From Guadua angustifolia (lineage: Eukaryota > Streptophyta > Magnoliopsida > Poales > Poaceae), in NCBI GenBank assembly GCA_036346375.1, contig CM070515.1:15088423-15152422 (forward strand): a stretch of DNA of 64,000 nucleotides, in the 5' to 3' direction. The translations under genes were made by a program, and so were the position numbers. Of this stretch, positions 11,612-21,060 are shown piece by piece. Every line of letters starts with the position of its first letter. The stretch's first letter is position 1. The notes beneath the pieces were generated by a model. It worked only from the letters and a program-made list of their open reading frames with translations. It was not told the DNA's origin and ran no database searches.

Positions 11612-12263
11612 ACCTGTAGCATAATGCCGAGCTGATCGACACCTCTTAGTTTCCTTTTGACTTGATTGTTGCCGGTGTGAGGTAGTATTTGTCTGTTGAG
11701 TTACAAAGTACAAAGGAATGTCAGAATGTTGGTTCGCCTGTATGCTTTAGTGCCAATAGATTGGTAACATATTTGGAGTAAGCAATCCATCTGTAAGAAA
11801 GATTTATGCGATAGCTTAACAGATTCCTCCCAACATTTGTGAATCGTGGTGATCAGCATAAAATTTTGACGTTACCCAAGAAACTTTGACTTGCTCGTAG
11901 TTTGTGTGTTACTAGAAAGACATGTACGCTTTTGGGGGAAACAGAAGTGAGGATACTGCAGAGGTGTAAGCCCCTAGGATCTAGACGGAAATAAATACTG
12001 TAAGTATAGTCACGGCTGTCCCATGCATAGTCACCGTTGTCGTATAGTGAGCAGTGAAACTCACAGCAGAATGCCTATTCGTCAATTCGGTACACGGTTG
12101 ATGGCGGAGCCGGAGCCGAGCAGGTGTCGCCGTCTCGAAGTGTATTATCAGATTTCTCCGGCAATGCATGGCCATTGGGATTTGGGCAGGCAGGCCAGAT
12201 GCGGCCACAGCGATCCGCCTTCTCCCACCCGCCATCAACCGGTAACCAGCGCCGCGCGTCTAC
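11612..12263. other. 3' flank of the IRKI-like gene and GC-rich intergenic DNA
   Basis: It contains the 3' UTR of the upstream gene (no clear AATAAA within 300 bp of the stop) and then DNA that grows GC-rich towards the retrotransposon insertion. The GC-rich part continues on the far side at 17826-18200. Open frames here are low-complexity and unsupported. Confidence 0.4.
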
Positions 12264-12268
12264 CACCG

Positions 12269-12601
12269 TGTAATATCCCCTTGCCACCGATAGTTCGGGA
12301 CGTGAGATTTCAAACACAAAAGAACAAACGAAAGAACAGGAGGAAGATAGACAGAGGAAAGCAGGGCTCAAGTTTCATTTCATTTTTTGCAAGACATCTC
12401 TTCTTACAGCCAAGCAGAGTATTTATACCCCATCCTTCTGTATCCCCTTCTCCAAGACACCAAACCCACACAACGCAACAACCCGTTTAACAACCCATGT
12501 TACTTTAACCGACACTCTATGACAGCTACAGTAATTATCACCTTGTCTGAACATCACCTGCTCTCACGCCGACTCCGAACTACTCCTGTCCCTCCGTAAC
12601 A
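12269..12601 (-). repeat. 3' LTR of the Reina-like element
   Basis: 333 bp, TG...CA ends on the + strand, nearly identical to 17488-17820. The reverse strand carries TATAAATA at 12420-12427, equivalent to the promoter in the 5' LTR. Confidence 0.95.
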
Positions 12602-15600
12602 TTTCCCCCCCCTGAAGTTGTTGCTTGCCCCCAAGCAACAGGCAAAGGGTAGCGAGCACGCAGCACATTCAAATCCTCCCATGTTGCCAACTCTGCTGGA
12701 ATTCCCTGCCATTTGATCAATACTTGCACGATGGCCGCATTGCCCTTTTTCACTAGTCGCCTTTCCAACACAGCTTCAGGCTCAGTATCAGAAGTATCCA
12801 ACTCCACCACTTTAGGGACCTCCCGAAACACTGGCGAAAAATCTGGAGAGAAAGGTTTCAACTGGGAAACATGAAAAACTGGATGTATCTTACTATCCTC
12901 CGGCAAGTCGAGACGATAGGCCGCTGCACCCACACGCTCCAGGATAGAATAGGGACCATAAAATTTGTGTGCCAGTTTAGGAAAAGGCCGATTCACCACA
13001 GAGGCTTGAGCATACGGTTGTAATTTGAGCAATACCTTCTCGCCCACCAGAAATTGACGCTCCTGACGCCCTTTATCAGCTTGCATCTTCATACGATTTT
13101 GTGCACTGGCCAATTGCTGTTTCAACATGGCAGTGTATGAGACTCTCTCCCGCAGAAAATCAGCTAAATCACCAGCTATCTCATTCTCCGCAGGCAAAAC
13201 AGTTCCCAGATTAGGTTCCATGCCATAGAGAGCTTTGTAAGGGGAACACCCCAGTGAGGTATGATGACTAGTATTGTACCATAATTCAGCTAAAGCCAAC
13301 CATTTTTTCCATTTGGCCGGAGTGGAATGCACGGCACACCGGAGATACATCTCCAAACATTGATTGACGCGTTCCGTTTGACCGTCGGTTTGAGGATGGT
13401 AAGAGGTACTGTATTGAAGAGTTGTGCTCATAGCTCGGAACAGATCCCGCCAAAACGTGCTCAAGAATACCCTATCTCTGTCAGAAGTAATTGTCTTCGG
13501 AAAGCCATGTAATTTGACAACATGATCAAGGAACACTGACGCAACTGAATGGGCAGTGAATGGGTGACGTAAAGCCAGAAAATGGGCGTATTTGGAGAAC
13601 CGATCCACGACCACCATGATTGCATCATAGCCGTCAGACTTGGGAAGCCCTTCCACAAAATCCATTGTGATATCTTGCCATGCAGCCGATGGAACAGGTA
13701 ATGGTTGTAACAGGCCAGCAGGTTTTGCTCTTTCTGATTTAGCCAATTGACAAATTTCACATTGCTTCACAAACTCTTCTACAGAGTGTTTCATGCCAGT
13801 CCATTGAAACAGTTTACTGAGCCTTTTATAGGTTGCCTGGATACCCGAATGTCCTCCAATCGCACTTGAATGAAAGGCTGTGATCAATTTAGTGCGTAAA
13901 GCTGAATTATGGCCTATCCAAATTCGGCCCTTGTTCCGAATCAACCCATTTTTCAATTCAAACCCATGCGCATCCGGACTATGCACTGCCAGACTAATGA
14001 GCAATTGTTGGGCGTCCGAATCAGTGGTATAGGAATTGAGGACTTCTTGGATCCAAACTGGTTGCATCTCGGAGAGAGTTTGCATCGCCATCAATGGTGC
14101 CACCCGGGAAAGAGCATCAGCCACTATATTTTCTTTTCCTTTTTTATACAAGATCTTGAATTGTAATCCCATTAATCTGGCCATGACTTTGCGTTGCATC
14201 TCAAAGTGAAGGTGCTGGTCTTGTAGGAAACTGAGGCTATGATGATCTGTTCTGATGATGAATTCTCCCCTTTGCAAATATGACCGCCATCTCTCTACCG
14301 CCAATAGTAATGCCAAAAATTCTTTCTCATAGATTGACAAACTCTGTTGTTTAATGCCCAGCGCCTTGCTAAAGAAAGCAACAGGGTGATCTTGTTGGAT
14401 GAGCACTGCCCCAACTCCTTGGTCGCAAGCATCGGTTTCAATTTCAAAATGTTGAGTAAAATCTGGCAACTTCAATACTGGGGTTTGCATCATAGCCTGT
14501 TTTAGGTGATTAAAAGCTGCCTCCGCTGCTTCATCCCAACAGAAGGCCTTCTTTTTTAACAACCGAGTGAGAGGTTGAGCAAGCATACCATATTGACGCA
14601 CAAACTTGCGGTAGTACCCAGTCAAACCGAGAAAACCCCGCAATTCAGTATTGTTTGTAGGTCGTGGCCAGTTCTGCATTGCTAAAGTTTTCTTAGGATC
14701 AGTAGCCACTCCTTGGACCGAAATTATATGCCCCAGGTACTCTAATTGCCGTTGAGCAAAGGAGCATTTAGCTCTTTTCACAAATAACTGATTGCTCTCC
14801 AGACATTGCAAGATAAGGTGAAGATGCTCGGCATGAGACTGCAAATCAGTGCTATAGACTAAAATGTCATCAATGAAGACTAAAGCAAACTTCCTCAAAT
14901 AAGGCCCCAAAACAGTATTCATGACACACTGAAACGTTGATGGCGCATTGGTTAATCCAAACGGCATTACTCGGAATTGGTAATGCCCTTGATGGGTTTT
15001 GAAAGCAGTCTTGAATTCATCCTCTTCCTTCATCCTAATCTGATGATATCCCGCCCGTAGATCGAGCTTGGAAAAATAAGTCATGCCGGCTAACTCATCC
15101 AACAATTCATCAATTACGGGCAGGGGAAAACGATTCTTAACTGTTAAATCATTGAGCCGACGATAATCAACACAAAACCGCCATGTTCCGTCCTTCTTTT
15201 GAACCAAAATCACCGGAGAGGCAAAAGGGCTCACACTGGTTGTGATGATTCCACTGGTGAGCATCTCTTTCACTTGACGTTCAATCTCATCTTTCTGCAA
15301 CGGTGAGTAACGATATGGTCTAGAGTTGACTGGCGCTGAGCCTGGGCACAAAGTGATCGCATGGTCATAAGCTCTTCTTGGTGGCAGCACTTTAGGCTCT
15401 GCAAATACTTGTATGTGTTGTTCCAGCACCCTGGTAATTTCTGCCGGTAAAGGTACTTCCAGCCCTTCCTGTTCGACTTCCAGAACAGCCATAGCCCACA
15501 CATTGTTCCCCTTTCTCAGTTTTTCAACTTGGTCCCACGTAGCTGGTTGCAATCGCTGCTGTTCTCCCATGCTGCCCCTACTGACCCCTTGTAAAATCAC

Positions 15601-17295
15601 AGTCCGCCCTTGATAATCAAATTCAACAGTTTTCTCCTTCCAATTACACAACATGGGACTGTGGTGTCTCAGCCAATCCATGCCTAGGATCCCATCATAC
15701 GCGCCCAAATCCAAAACACGAAGGTCAGTGCGAAATGTATGACCCTGTGTCCACCACTCCAACTGGGGTATCCAACTGTCACACTGGAGGACCTCCCCAC
15801 TTGCTACCCTTACTGACATAGGATGAATCGGCTCAGGTTTACATCCAATACGATGGAGATAAGCACTATTAACGAAGCTATGTGAGCTTCCTGAATCCAG
15901 AAGGAATAACAACACTTGATTTCTGATTAAGGCCAGCAGATGCATGGTCTCAGGTCCTTCAACGCCCGACATTGCATTCAATGATACATCCCCTGTGTCC
16001 TCCTTACTCATATCAGTAATTTCAAGTTGATCCAGTACCGAATCAGTCAGATATTCCTCTGGTTTCTCTACTACCATAGCTTGAAGTTGAGCCTGCCCTT
16101 TCTTTTTACACTGGAGATGATGATTTGGCTCATACTTCTCCCCACATTGAAAACACAACCCATTTGCCTTACGGTAGTCTCTTAATTGTCTGGCTTTCCA
16201 CAATTCGCCAGTGCCCACTTTCAGATTTGGTGGCAGATTTTCTGTCTTGGGCACTCCTCCTTCCCTATTACTCCCCATTTTAGTTTTCCAGCGTTTTTGG
16301 CGCTCCAGAACATCTTGGTGAACACTTGCTAGCAAAGCAGCTCTATCCACCGTCTCCGGAACATGCCCTTGCACCGCGCCCCTAATCTCATACTTTAATC
16401 CCTTCACAAAATGTGAGACAAAAAGTTCCTCTCCATAAGTAGGATTGTGCATAGTGATATTATACCTCAATGCATCAAACCTCTCCTTGTACTCCTGCAC
16501 TGTTCCCTGTTGCTTAAGGTCTACTAATTCTTCCATATACCTCCTGTGATCTAGCGCCCCAAACTTTTCCTCTACAGCCTGGATAAAGTGAGGCCAATCG
16601 CCAATTGTGTTTTGTGCCTTATACATCTGGAGCCACCGAGCAGCATTCCCCTCCATGTGTATGGTTGCCGCATTCACCCATAATGCTTCAGGGATGTTAA
16701 ACAAGCGAAAGTAATCCACGCATTTATCCCTCCACAACCGAGGTTCTTCTCCTTCGAAACGTGGAAATGAGAGCTTAGGTAAAGGAGTTCGGCTCTGACC
16801 TCCAGTTTCTCTTGGTGACCGCAAATTCATTCCAGTTCCTTCGAACAGCTTCCCTTCAGGAGACGTGCTTCGCATTCCTCCGGCTGATGACGATGGTGCG
16901 TCACCGACTCCTTTCCATGGATTCCGAGGCGCTGGAGTGTACAACTCCTTTCCAGGAACTCCGCCCGACATTTCCATGGTTCTGGTTTCTTCAAGCATCC
17001 GCCCGACGGTGATTTTAGACACCGCCAGCGCCGTAGCCTCCAGTTGTTTCGCCATCAACTGTTGATCTTTGGTCACCTGCTCCACCGTCTTTGCCAACAG
17101 ATCGGTCCTAGACAACAGCTGCTGCTGAGTGGAGTCGATCGTTTCCACTCGCGCGTTCAAGGCGTCGAGTCCCTCTTTCACCCGCGTCCATCGCTCCTCC
17201 GACCGTGTTTCTGATTCGCCCATGGCAGCCAGGACGAACTGCGTCTGAGGTGAGGGTTTGGGCGGTGCCGTGGTGAACGACCGAAAAATTCCCAA
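12580..17295 (-). CDS. Gag-pol polyprotein with chromodomain (Reina-like), 1571 aa
   Basis: One uninterrupted frame encodes all functions needed for Ty3/gypsy transposition. Rough residue order: coiled-coil N-terminus (40-100); retrotransposon gag (170-340, with FPRFEGEEPRLW and ARWLQMYK); zinc knuckle (about 380, CFQCGEKYEPNHHLQC); aspartic protease (about 465, DSGSSHSF); reverse transcriptase (650-830, with FIDDILVYS at about 807, the YxDD-type site); RNase H (about 950, ETDACDQGVGAVL); integrase with HHCC zinc finger (about 1148, HxnHSG...CEICQ) and DDE core (TMDFVEGLPKS, TSDRDRVF, HPQTDGQTERVN); chromodomain (about 1500-1545, VLIKWQGIPAELATWEDL), which in this lineage is thought to direct integration. 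The second Met (codon at 17221-17223, MGESETRSEERW) is an equally plausible start. The frame runs across the polypurine tract and 22 nt into the 3' LTR. Confidence 0.93.
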   Translation of the reverse strand: MGIFRSFTTAPPKPSPQTQFVLAAMGESETRSEERWTRVKEGLDALNARVETIDSTQQQLLSRTDLLAKTVEQVTKDQQLMAKQLEATALAVSKITVGRMLEETRTMEMSGGVPGKELYTPAPRNPWKGVGDAPSSSAGGMRSTSPEGKLFEGTGMNLRSPRETGGQSRTPLPKLSFPRFEGEEPRLWRDKCVDYFRLFNIPEALWVNAATIHMEGNAARWLQMYKAQNTIGDWPHFIQAVEEKFGALDHRRYMEELVDLKQQGTVQEYKERFDALRYNITMHNPTYGEELFVSHFVKGLKYEIRGAVQGHVPETVDRAALLASVHQDVLERQKRWKTKMGSNREGGVPKTENLPPNLKVGTGELWKARQLRDYRKANGLCFQCGEKYEPNHHLQCKKKGQAQLQAMVVEKPEEYLTDSVLDQLEITDMSKEDTGDVSLNAMSGVEGPETMHLLALIRNQVLLFLLDSGSSHSFVNSAYLHRIGCKPEPIHPMSVRVASGEVLQCDSWIPQLEWWTQGHTFRTDLRVLDLGAYDGILGMDWLRHHSPMLCNWKEKTVEFDYQGRTVILQGVSRGSMGEQQRLQPATWDQVEKLRKGNNVWAMAVLEVEQEGLEVPLPAEITRVLEQHIQVFAEPKVLPPRRAYDHAITLCPGSAPVNSRPYRYSPLQKDEIERQVKEMLTSGIITTSVSPFASPVILVQKKDGTWRFCVDYRRLNDLTVKNRFPLPVIDELLDELAGMTYFSKLDLRAGYHQIRMKEEDEFKTAFKTHQGHYQFRVMPFGLTNAPSTFQCVMNTVLGPYLRKFALVFIDDILVYSTDLQSHAEHLHLILQCLESNQLFVKRAKCSFAQRQLEYLGHIISVQGVATDPKKTLAMQNWPRPTNNTELRGFLGLTGYYRKFVRQYGMLAQPLTRLLKKKAFCWDEAAEAAFNHLKQAMMQTPVLKLPDFTQHFEIETDACDQGVGAVLIQQDHPVAFFSKALGIKQQSLSIYEKEFLALLLAVERWRSYLQRGEFIIRTDHHSLSFLQDQHLHFEMQRKVMARLMGLQFKILYKKGKENIVADALSRVAPLMAMQTLSEMQPVWIQEVLNSYTTDSDAQQLLISLAVHSPDAHGFELKNGLIRNKGRIWIGHNSALRTKLITAFHSSAIGGHSGIQATYKRLSKLFQWTGMKHSVEEFVKQCEICQLAKSERAKPAGLLQPLPVPSAAWQDITMDFVEGLPKSDGYDAIMVVVDRFSKYAHFLALRHPFTAHSVASVFLDHVVKLHGFPKTITSDRDRVFLSTFWRDLFRAMSTTLQYSTSYHPQTDGQTERVNQCLEMYLRCAVHSTPAKWKKWLALAELWYNTSHHTSLGCSPYKALYGMEPNLGTVLPAENEIAGDLADFLRERVSYTAMLKQQLASAQNRMKMQADKGRQERQFLVGEKVLLKLQPYAQASVVNRPFPKLAHKFYGPYSILERVGAAAYRLDLPEDSKIHPVFHVSQLKPFSPDFSPVFREVPKVVELDTSDTEPEAVLERRLVKKGNAAIVQVLIKWQGIPAELATWEDLNVLRARYPLPVAWGQATTSGGGNVTEGQE
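12602..12612 (-). promoter_or_regulatory. Polypurine tract of the Reina-like element
   Basis: The + strand tttcccccccc abuts the inner edge of the left LTR. On the element strand it reads ggggggggaaa, the expected plus-strand primer. It also codes for part of the last residues of gag-pol. Confidence 0.8.
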
Positions 17296-17470
17296 TCAGG
17301 TTTCCTCGACCGAATGCCTCTGCGGATCGTCTAGCCGAGTTAAACAAACTAGGTAACCGAAGTTTTTGCGGAAAATTTCAGGATCAATCGAATGAATCCC
17401 AAAATTTCCCAACCCTAGCTTGCAAAATTTTTTTTTTTTTTTTTTGCAACTCAGCAGACCGATCGGAACG

Positions 17471-17487
17471 CAGCTCTTGATACCAAA
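17471..17487 (-). promoter_or_regulatory. Primer-binding site of the Reina-like element
   Basis: Next to the 5' LTR the element strand reads tttggtatcaagagctgcg. The tggtatcaagagc part resembles the initiator-tRNA-Met PBS (tggtatcagagc) with one extra base. A T-run at about 17426-17444 (an A-run in the element leader) lies just inside. Confidence 0.75.
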
Positions 17488-17820
17488 TGTAATATCCCCT
17501 TGCCACCGATAGTTCGGGACGTGAGATTTCAAACACAAAAGAACAAACGAAAGAACAGGAGGAAGATAGACAGAGGAAAGCAGGGCTCAAGTTTCATTTC
17601 ATTTTTTGCAAGACATCTCTTCTTACAGCCAAGCAGAGTATTTATACCCCATCCTTCTGTATCCCCTTCTCCAAGACACCAAACCCACACAACGCAACAA
17701 CCCGTTTAACAACCCATGTTACTTTAACCGACACTCTATGACAGCTACAGTAATTATCATCTTGTCTGAACATCACTTGCTCTCACGCCGACTCCGAACT
17801 ACTCCTGTCCCTCCGTAACA
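17488..17820 (-). repeat. 5' LTR of the Reina-like element
   Basis: 333 bp. Its reverse strand has TATAAATA (17639-17646), the likely core promoter of the element. Flanked outside by CACCG. Confidence 0.95.
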
Positions 17821-17825
17821 CACCG

Positions 17826-18578
17826 CGTCCCCCGTGCCGCGCCGCGCCATCCACCCTGACCGTGGGCCATCGCGTAGGTAAACAAGACTCCAGCCGCAGT
17901 CCGCGCGAGCGGTGGTGCTGGCGCAGGCTGCTAGGGCTTAATGCGGAAAAAAAAAATAGTTCGGGCCATGGGTCAGCCCATCCCGTGTAGCCCTCTCGGT
18001 GGGCCAGTTGGATGGTACACCGGTCTACCGGGTGGCTTTAAACCGCACGTCTGGACGGGTAGGCAGGCTCGCGCTCGCGTTTCCGGTTTCCCACGCCGGC
18101 CTGGCTTTCTCATCGTTTTGGGTGTTCGCGCGCTGCTCTTCCTGGGACCTGGCGTTCCTGCCTGCGTCCATCCCATGCCGCGCCGCCGCTGATTAGTACT
18201 GTGCGCCTGCACGGCTATAGTAACTTTTATAAATTGATTTAATCTGTAACGTATGAATAATATTTTCTCAACTTCCTTTCTATTTCTTGATCATTGTTTC
18301 TTTATTAGGCTCTTGAAGATGACAAGTAGATAAGAAAAGCAAGGCTTTCCTTCTATATAGTACTCCTCCAATTTACTATAAATCTCTTATAAACAGATAA
18401 ATAGATTTAAGTCGTGGATGAAAATGATTAAGGAGATTGAATGATCAAGATTTTCCTTTTATTAAAAAAAATAATGTAGGATTTTCTGACAATTTTTCTT
18501 TTTTTAATATTAACTCGGAAATTTCTAGCATTTTCTGATTAACGTGGGGGGCCTCTAAGAGAGCCTCCAATTAGTAAT
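17826..18578. other. GC-rich then AT-rich intergenic DNA
   Basis: 17826-18200 continues the GC-rich DNA interrupted by the retrotransposon. Its open frames on both strands are R/P/G-rich and unrecognised. From about 18230 the DNA is AT-rich with no signal seen. Confidence 0.4.
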
Positions 18579-19996
18579 AAAAAGTTAAAAATTTCGGTGA
18601 AATTTCAACGAGATCTCGGATTTCGGTAGGAGACGACATTCAAAATCTTGGCCAGATTTAAAATTTTAAATTGCTACTTTAATTTTAAAAATTTTGGCAA
18701 GACCAGAATTTAACCATTTTTGACTGGATTTGGCCCAATAACCATTAAGAATGCCATCTTCCATAAAAATTTGTTGAAAAATTGATTTTTTGAGACGTTT
18801 TATAATTTTGATAGAAACACTCTCAAATTTTTATAAAATTATACAATCTTGATCATGCTATAAAAAATTTATGGTACCATACTTAGTAGTCTATGATCAT
18901 ATACAAAATTTTTCAAAATAAGTGAACTTCATTTGTTATATTTAAAAAATCAAAAATAAAATGAATATAATTGAGGCAATAACCTTGTCAGAATTTTATA
19001 AATTTTCTCGAGTGTGCTCATGATCCAAAATTCTTATGAGAGCTTAAGCATGTCCTGAGAAACGTTCTCTAAAATTTTCAAAAATTTTAAACTTTTTGGT
19101 TTGTTCAATCAAATCTATGGAAGTATTGAACTTTATTTATTATCTTTCAAAAATCAAAAACAAAAGGAACATACATGGTATAGTACCTTTGTAAGAATTT
19201 TATAAATTTACTGGAGTGTGATCATAATCCAAAATTTTTATGAAAGCTTAATCATTGGCTTAGAACTATTTTATAAAAGTTTTAAAAATTTTAAACCTTT
19301 TTTGGTTGCTCAAGCAAATCTCTGTATTGATCATCAAGCTTTTATCACAATAGTAGTACTGTTAGAATTTTTAAAAATTACTCATGATTGATTATTATAT
19401 TAAAATTTTCTTGAAATATTTATTATGCATCAAGGCCATCTAAAAAACTTTTAAATTTTTTTAACATGGTTTAAACTATTTTTCCTTCTGTTGAAGTTTA
19501 CTGGTAAGGTTTTATCAGAACAGTATGACAGTAAGAATTTTTAAACTTCCTGATGCTTAATCATCATATCAAAATTTTATAGAAACATTATTGATGAGTC
19601 AAAACCATCTATAAAAAATTTCAAAATTTTTTAACATGGTTTGTTCTATTTTTCATTTGGTTCAAATTTTCTAGTCAACCTTTTATGAGGACAGTACAAC
19701 TGTTAGAATTTTCAAAAATTCCACAGGCTTGATAATCATATGAAATTTTTATGAAAATATTATTAATGTGTCAGAAACATCTAAAAAAATTTTCAATGCT
19801 GTTTCAACAATGTTTCACTCAGTTGAATTTCACAAAGATTTCGGTAATTTCAGCAAAATTTTGGTTAAAAAATTCTAAATTTCAAATTTGCCTCTTGAAT
19901 TTTGACAAGTTTTCTTTCAAAATTATGAGATTTTGTCAAAATTTTGGATTTCACCCACCTTCGAGATGTGAACCAAAAATGAAATTTCAAACCTTG
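18579..19996. mobile_element. AT-rich Mutator-like non-autonomous element, copy 1
   Basis: The ends read aaaaagttaaaaatttcgg (left) and, as reverse complement of the right end, caaggtttgaaatttcat. They are a weak inverted pair. The flanks carry a 9-bp duplication, attagtaat (18570-18578) against attagtaca (19997-20005), matching 7 of 9. The interior shows 'ttttataaatttnctcgagtgtgatcatgatccaaaatt' type blocks also found in copy 2. There is no coding capacity. Its relation to copies 2 and 3 is clear at the ends; the superfamily call rests on the 9-bp duplications. Confidence 0.6.
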
Positions 19997-20139
19997 ATTA
20001 GTACACGGTGGGTAGCAGGGTTCACAATATCGAATTTTTGAACAATTTTTTATTATCGGTAAAAATCGATAAAAAAATCAGTAGAAATCGAAGAAGTTTG
20101 AAGTCAAAAAATTTGAACATGGTGATTAAAAAATGCCAA

Positions 20140-21060
20140 AAAATTTGTTGAAGCCAAAACAAGTCCCCCCATCAACATCAATGTGACCATATGCCCCAGA
20201 GGGAATTTTTTTTAAAATAATACATTTTTTATTCAAAATTTCAAAAATATACCACGAAAAAAAACAATCACAGAAATATACCCCTGTCGCCCGTTGGTTT
20301 GGCGACAGGCCTCCTGTCGCCAAACCAAAGGGCGATAGGAGGCTATTCCGCAGATCAGTGTGGAGACGTGGTGTTTTTAGCGTCGTTGATCGTCTGGCGT
20401 AGCCTCCTGTCTTGATTGGTTTGGCGACAGAGGCATGTCGCCAAACCAACAGGCGACACAGGTATATTCTGTAATTGTTTTTTGTGGTATATTTTTGAAA
20501 TTTTGAATAAAAAATGTATTATTAAAAAAAATAATTCCCCCAGAGGAGACATAGATATCCTGATGATCATCGGCCTAAAAACATTGTTGGTGGGCTCTAC
20601 CTGAGGTGACATAGTTGTGTGGGCCCCTTTGTACTAGTTCAACCGACGTTAATTGTTCACGATACCCCTTATACATTTGAACTAATGACACATTATGGCA
20701 AATGCACGTACATGGGGCCACAGACGTGGATTTATCCATAACTTAAAAAATAATATGGCAACTTGGATCAGCAAAATCACCTTTATAGAGGCCAAAATTG
20801 TATGCGCCCCTTGTCACCCTTCGTGCCAACACTAGTGTGGCCCGATGCCCTTGTGCAGACATAAACACATTGTGCTGGTTTGACCATTGGCAAGCGTTTG
20901 TGGGGCCCTCTAAGCACCCAAACTAGCCACGTATGATACCAAACATGCATACTCGGGGCCATGGAGGTGGATTTATCCCAAACTTAGAAAAATAAGCTAG
21001 CACCCCAAATTGGTAGAATCACTACACAAATCAACTATGTGAAGGCACAAATCACGTACA
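20140..21060. repeat. Diverged tandem repeat array, left part
   Basis: Recurrent landmarks are (c/t)aatgtgnccc.atgccc, gtggggccac..aggtggatttatcc, gcacccaaactagccac and 'gaatcaccacacaaatcac'. They repeat every 210-320 bp or so. The same array resumes at 27511 after two inserted LTRs, and its first unit is interrupted by the hairpin element at 20203. No coding content. Confidence 0.65.
20203..20537. mobile_element. Hairpin Mutator-like element (335 bp) with 9-bp target duplication
   Basis: It is flanked by a perfect 9-bp repeat CCCCAGAGG (20194-20202 and 20538-20546). The two arms, each about 150 bp, are inverted copies: gaatt...aataatacattttttattc on the left pairs with gaataaaaaatgtattatta...aattc on the right. 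Only about 30-40 bp separate the arms. Each arm has a smaller perfect hairpin, ttggtttggcgacag/ctgtcgccaaaccaa (20294-20328), with a slightly altered copy at 20416-20449. Removing the insert restores an array unit (atgccccagaggagacata, compared with atgccctagtggagacata at about 28080), so the boundaries are firm. It has no coding capacity, but a transcript would fold into a long hairpin. Confidence 0.85.

Larger units (their letters stand above)
12269..17820 (-). mobile_element. Complete Ty3/gypsy chromovirus (Reina-like), 5552 bp
   Basis: The element has two 333-bp LTRs (12269-12601 and 17488-17820), both tgtaatatcc...ccgtaaca. It is flanked by the 5-bp target duplication CACCG (12264-12268 and 17821-17825). 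The LTRs differ at only two sites I could find (12541/17760 and 12558/17777, both c versus t), about 0.6%. A PBS lies next to the 5' LTR and a polypurine tract next to the 3' LTR. A single intact gag-pol frame with a C-terminal chromodomain fills the interior. The small size, short LTRs and chromodomain fit the Reina clade. It inserted into GC-rich host DNA in - orientation and looks young and possibly autonomous. Confidence 0.93.
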
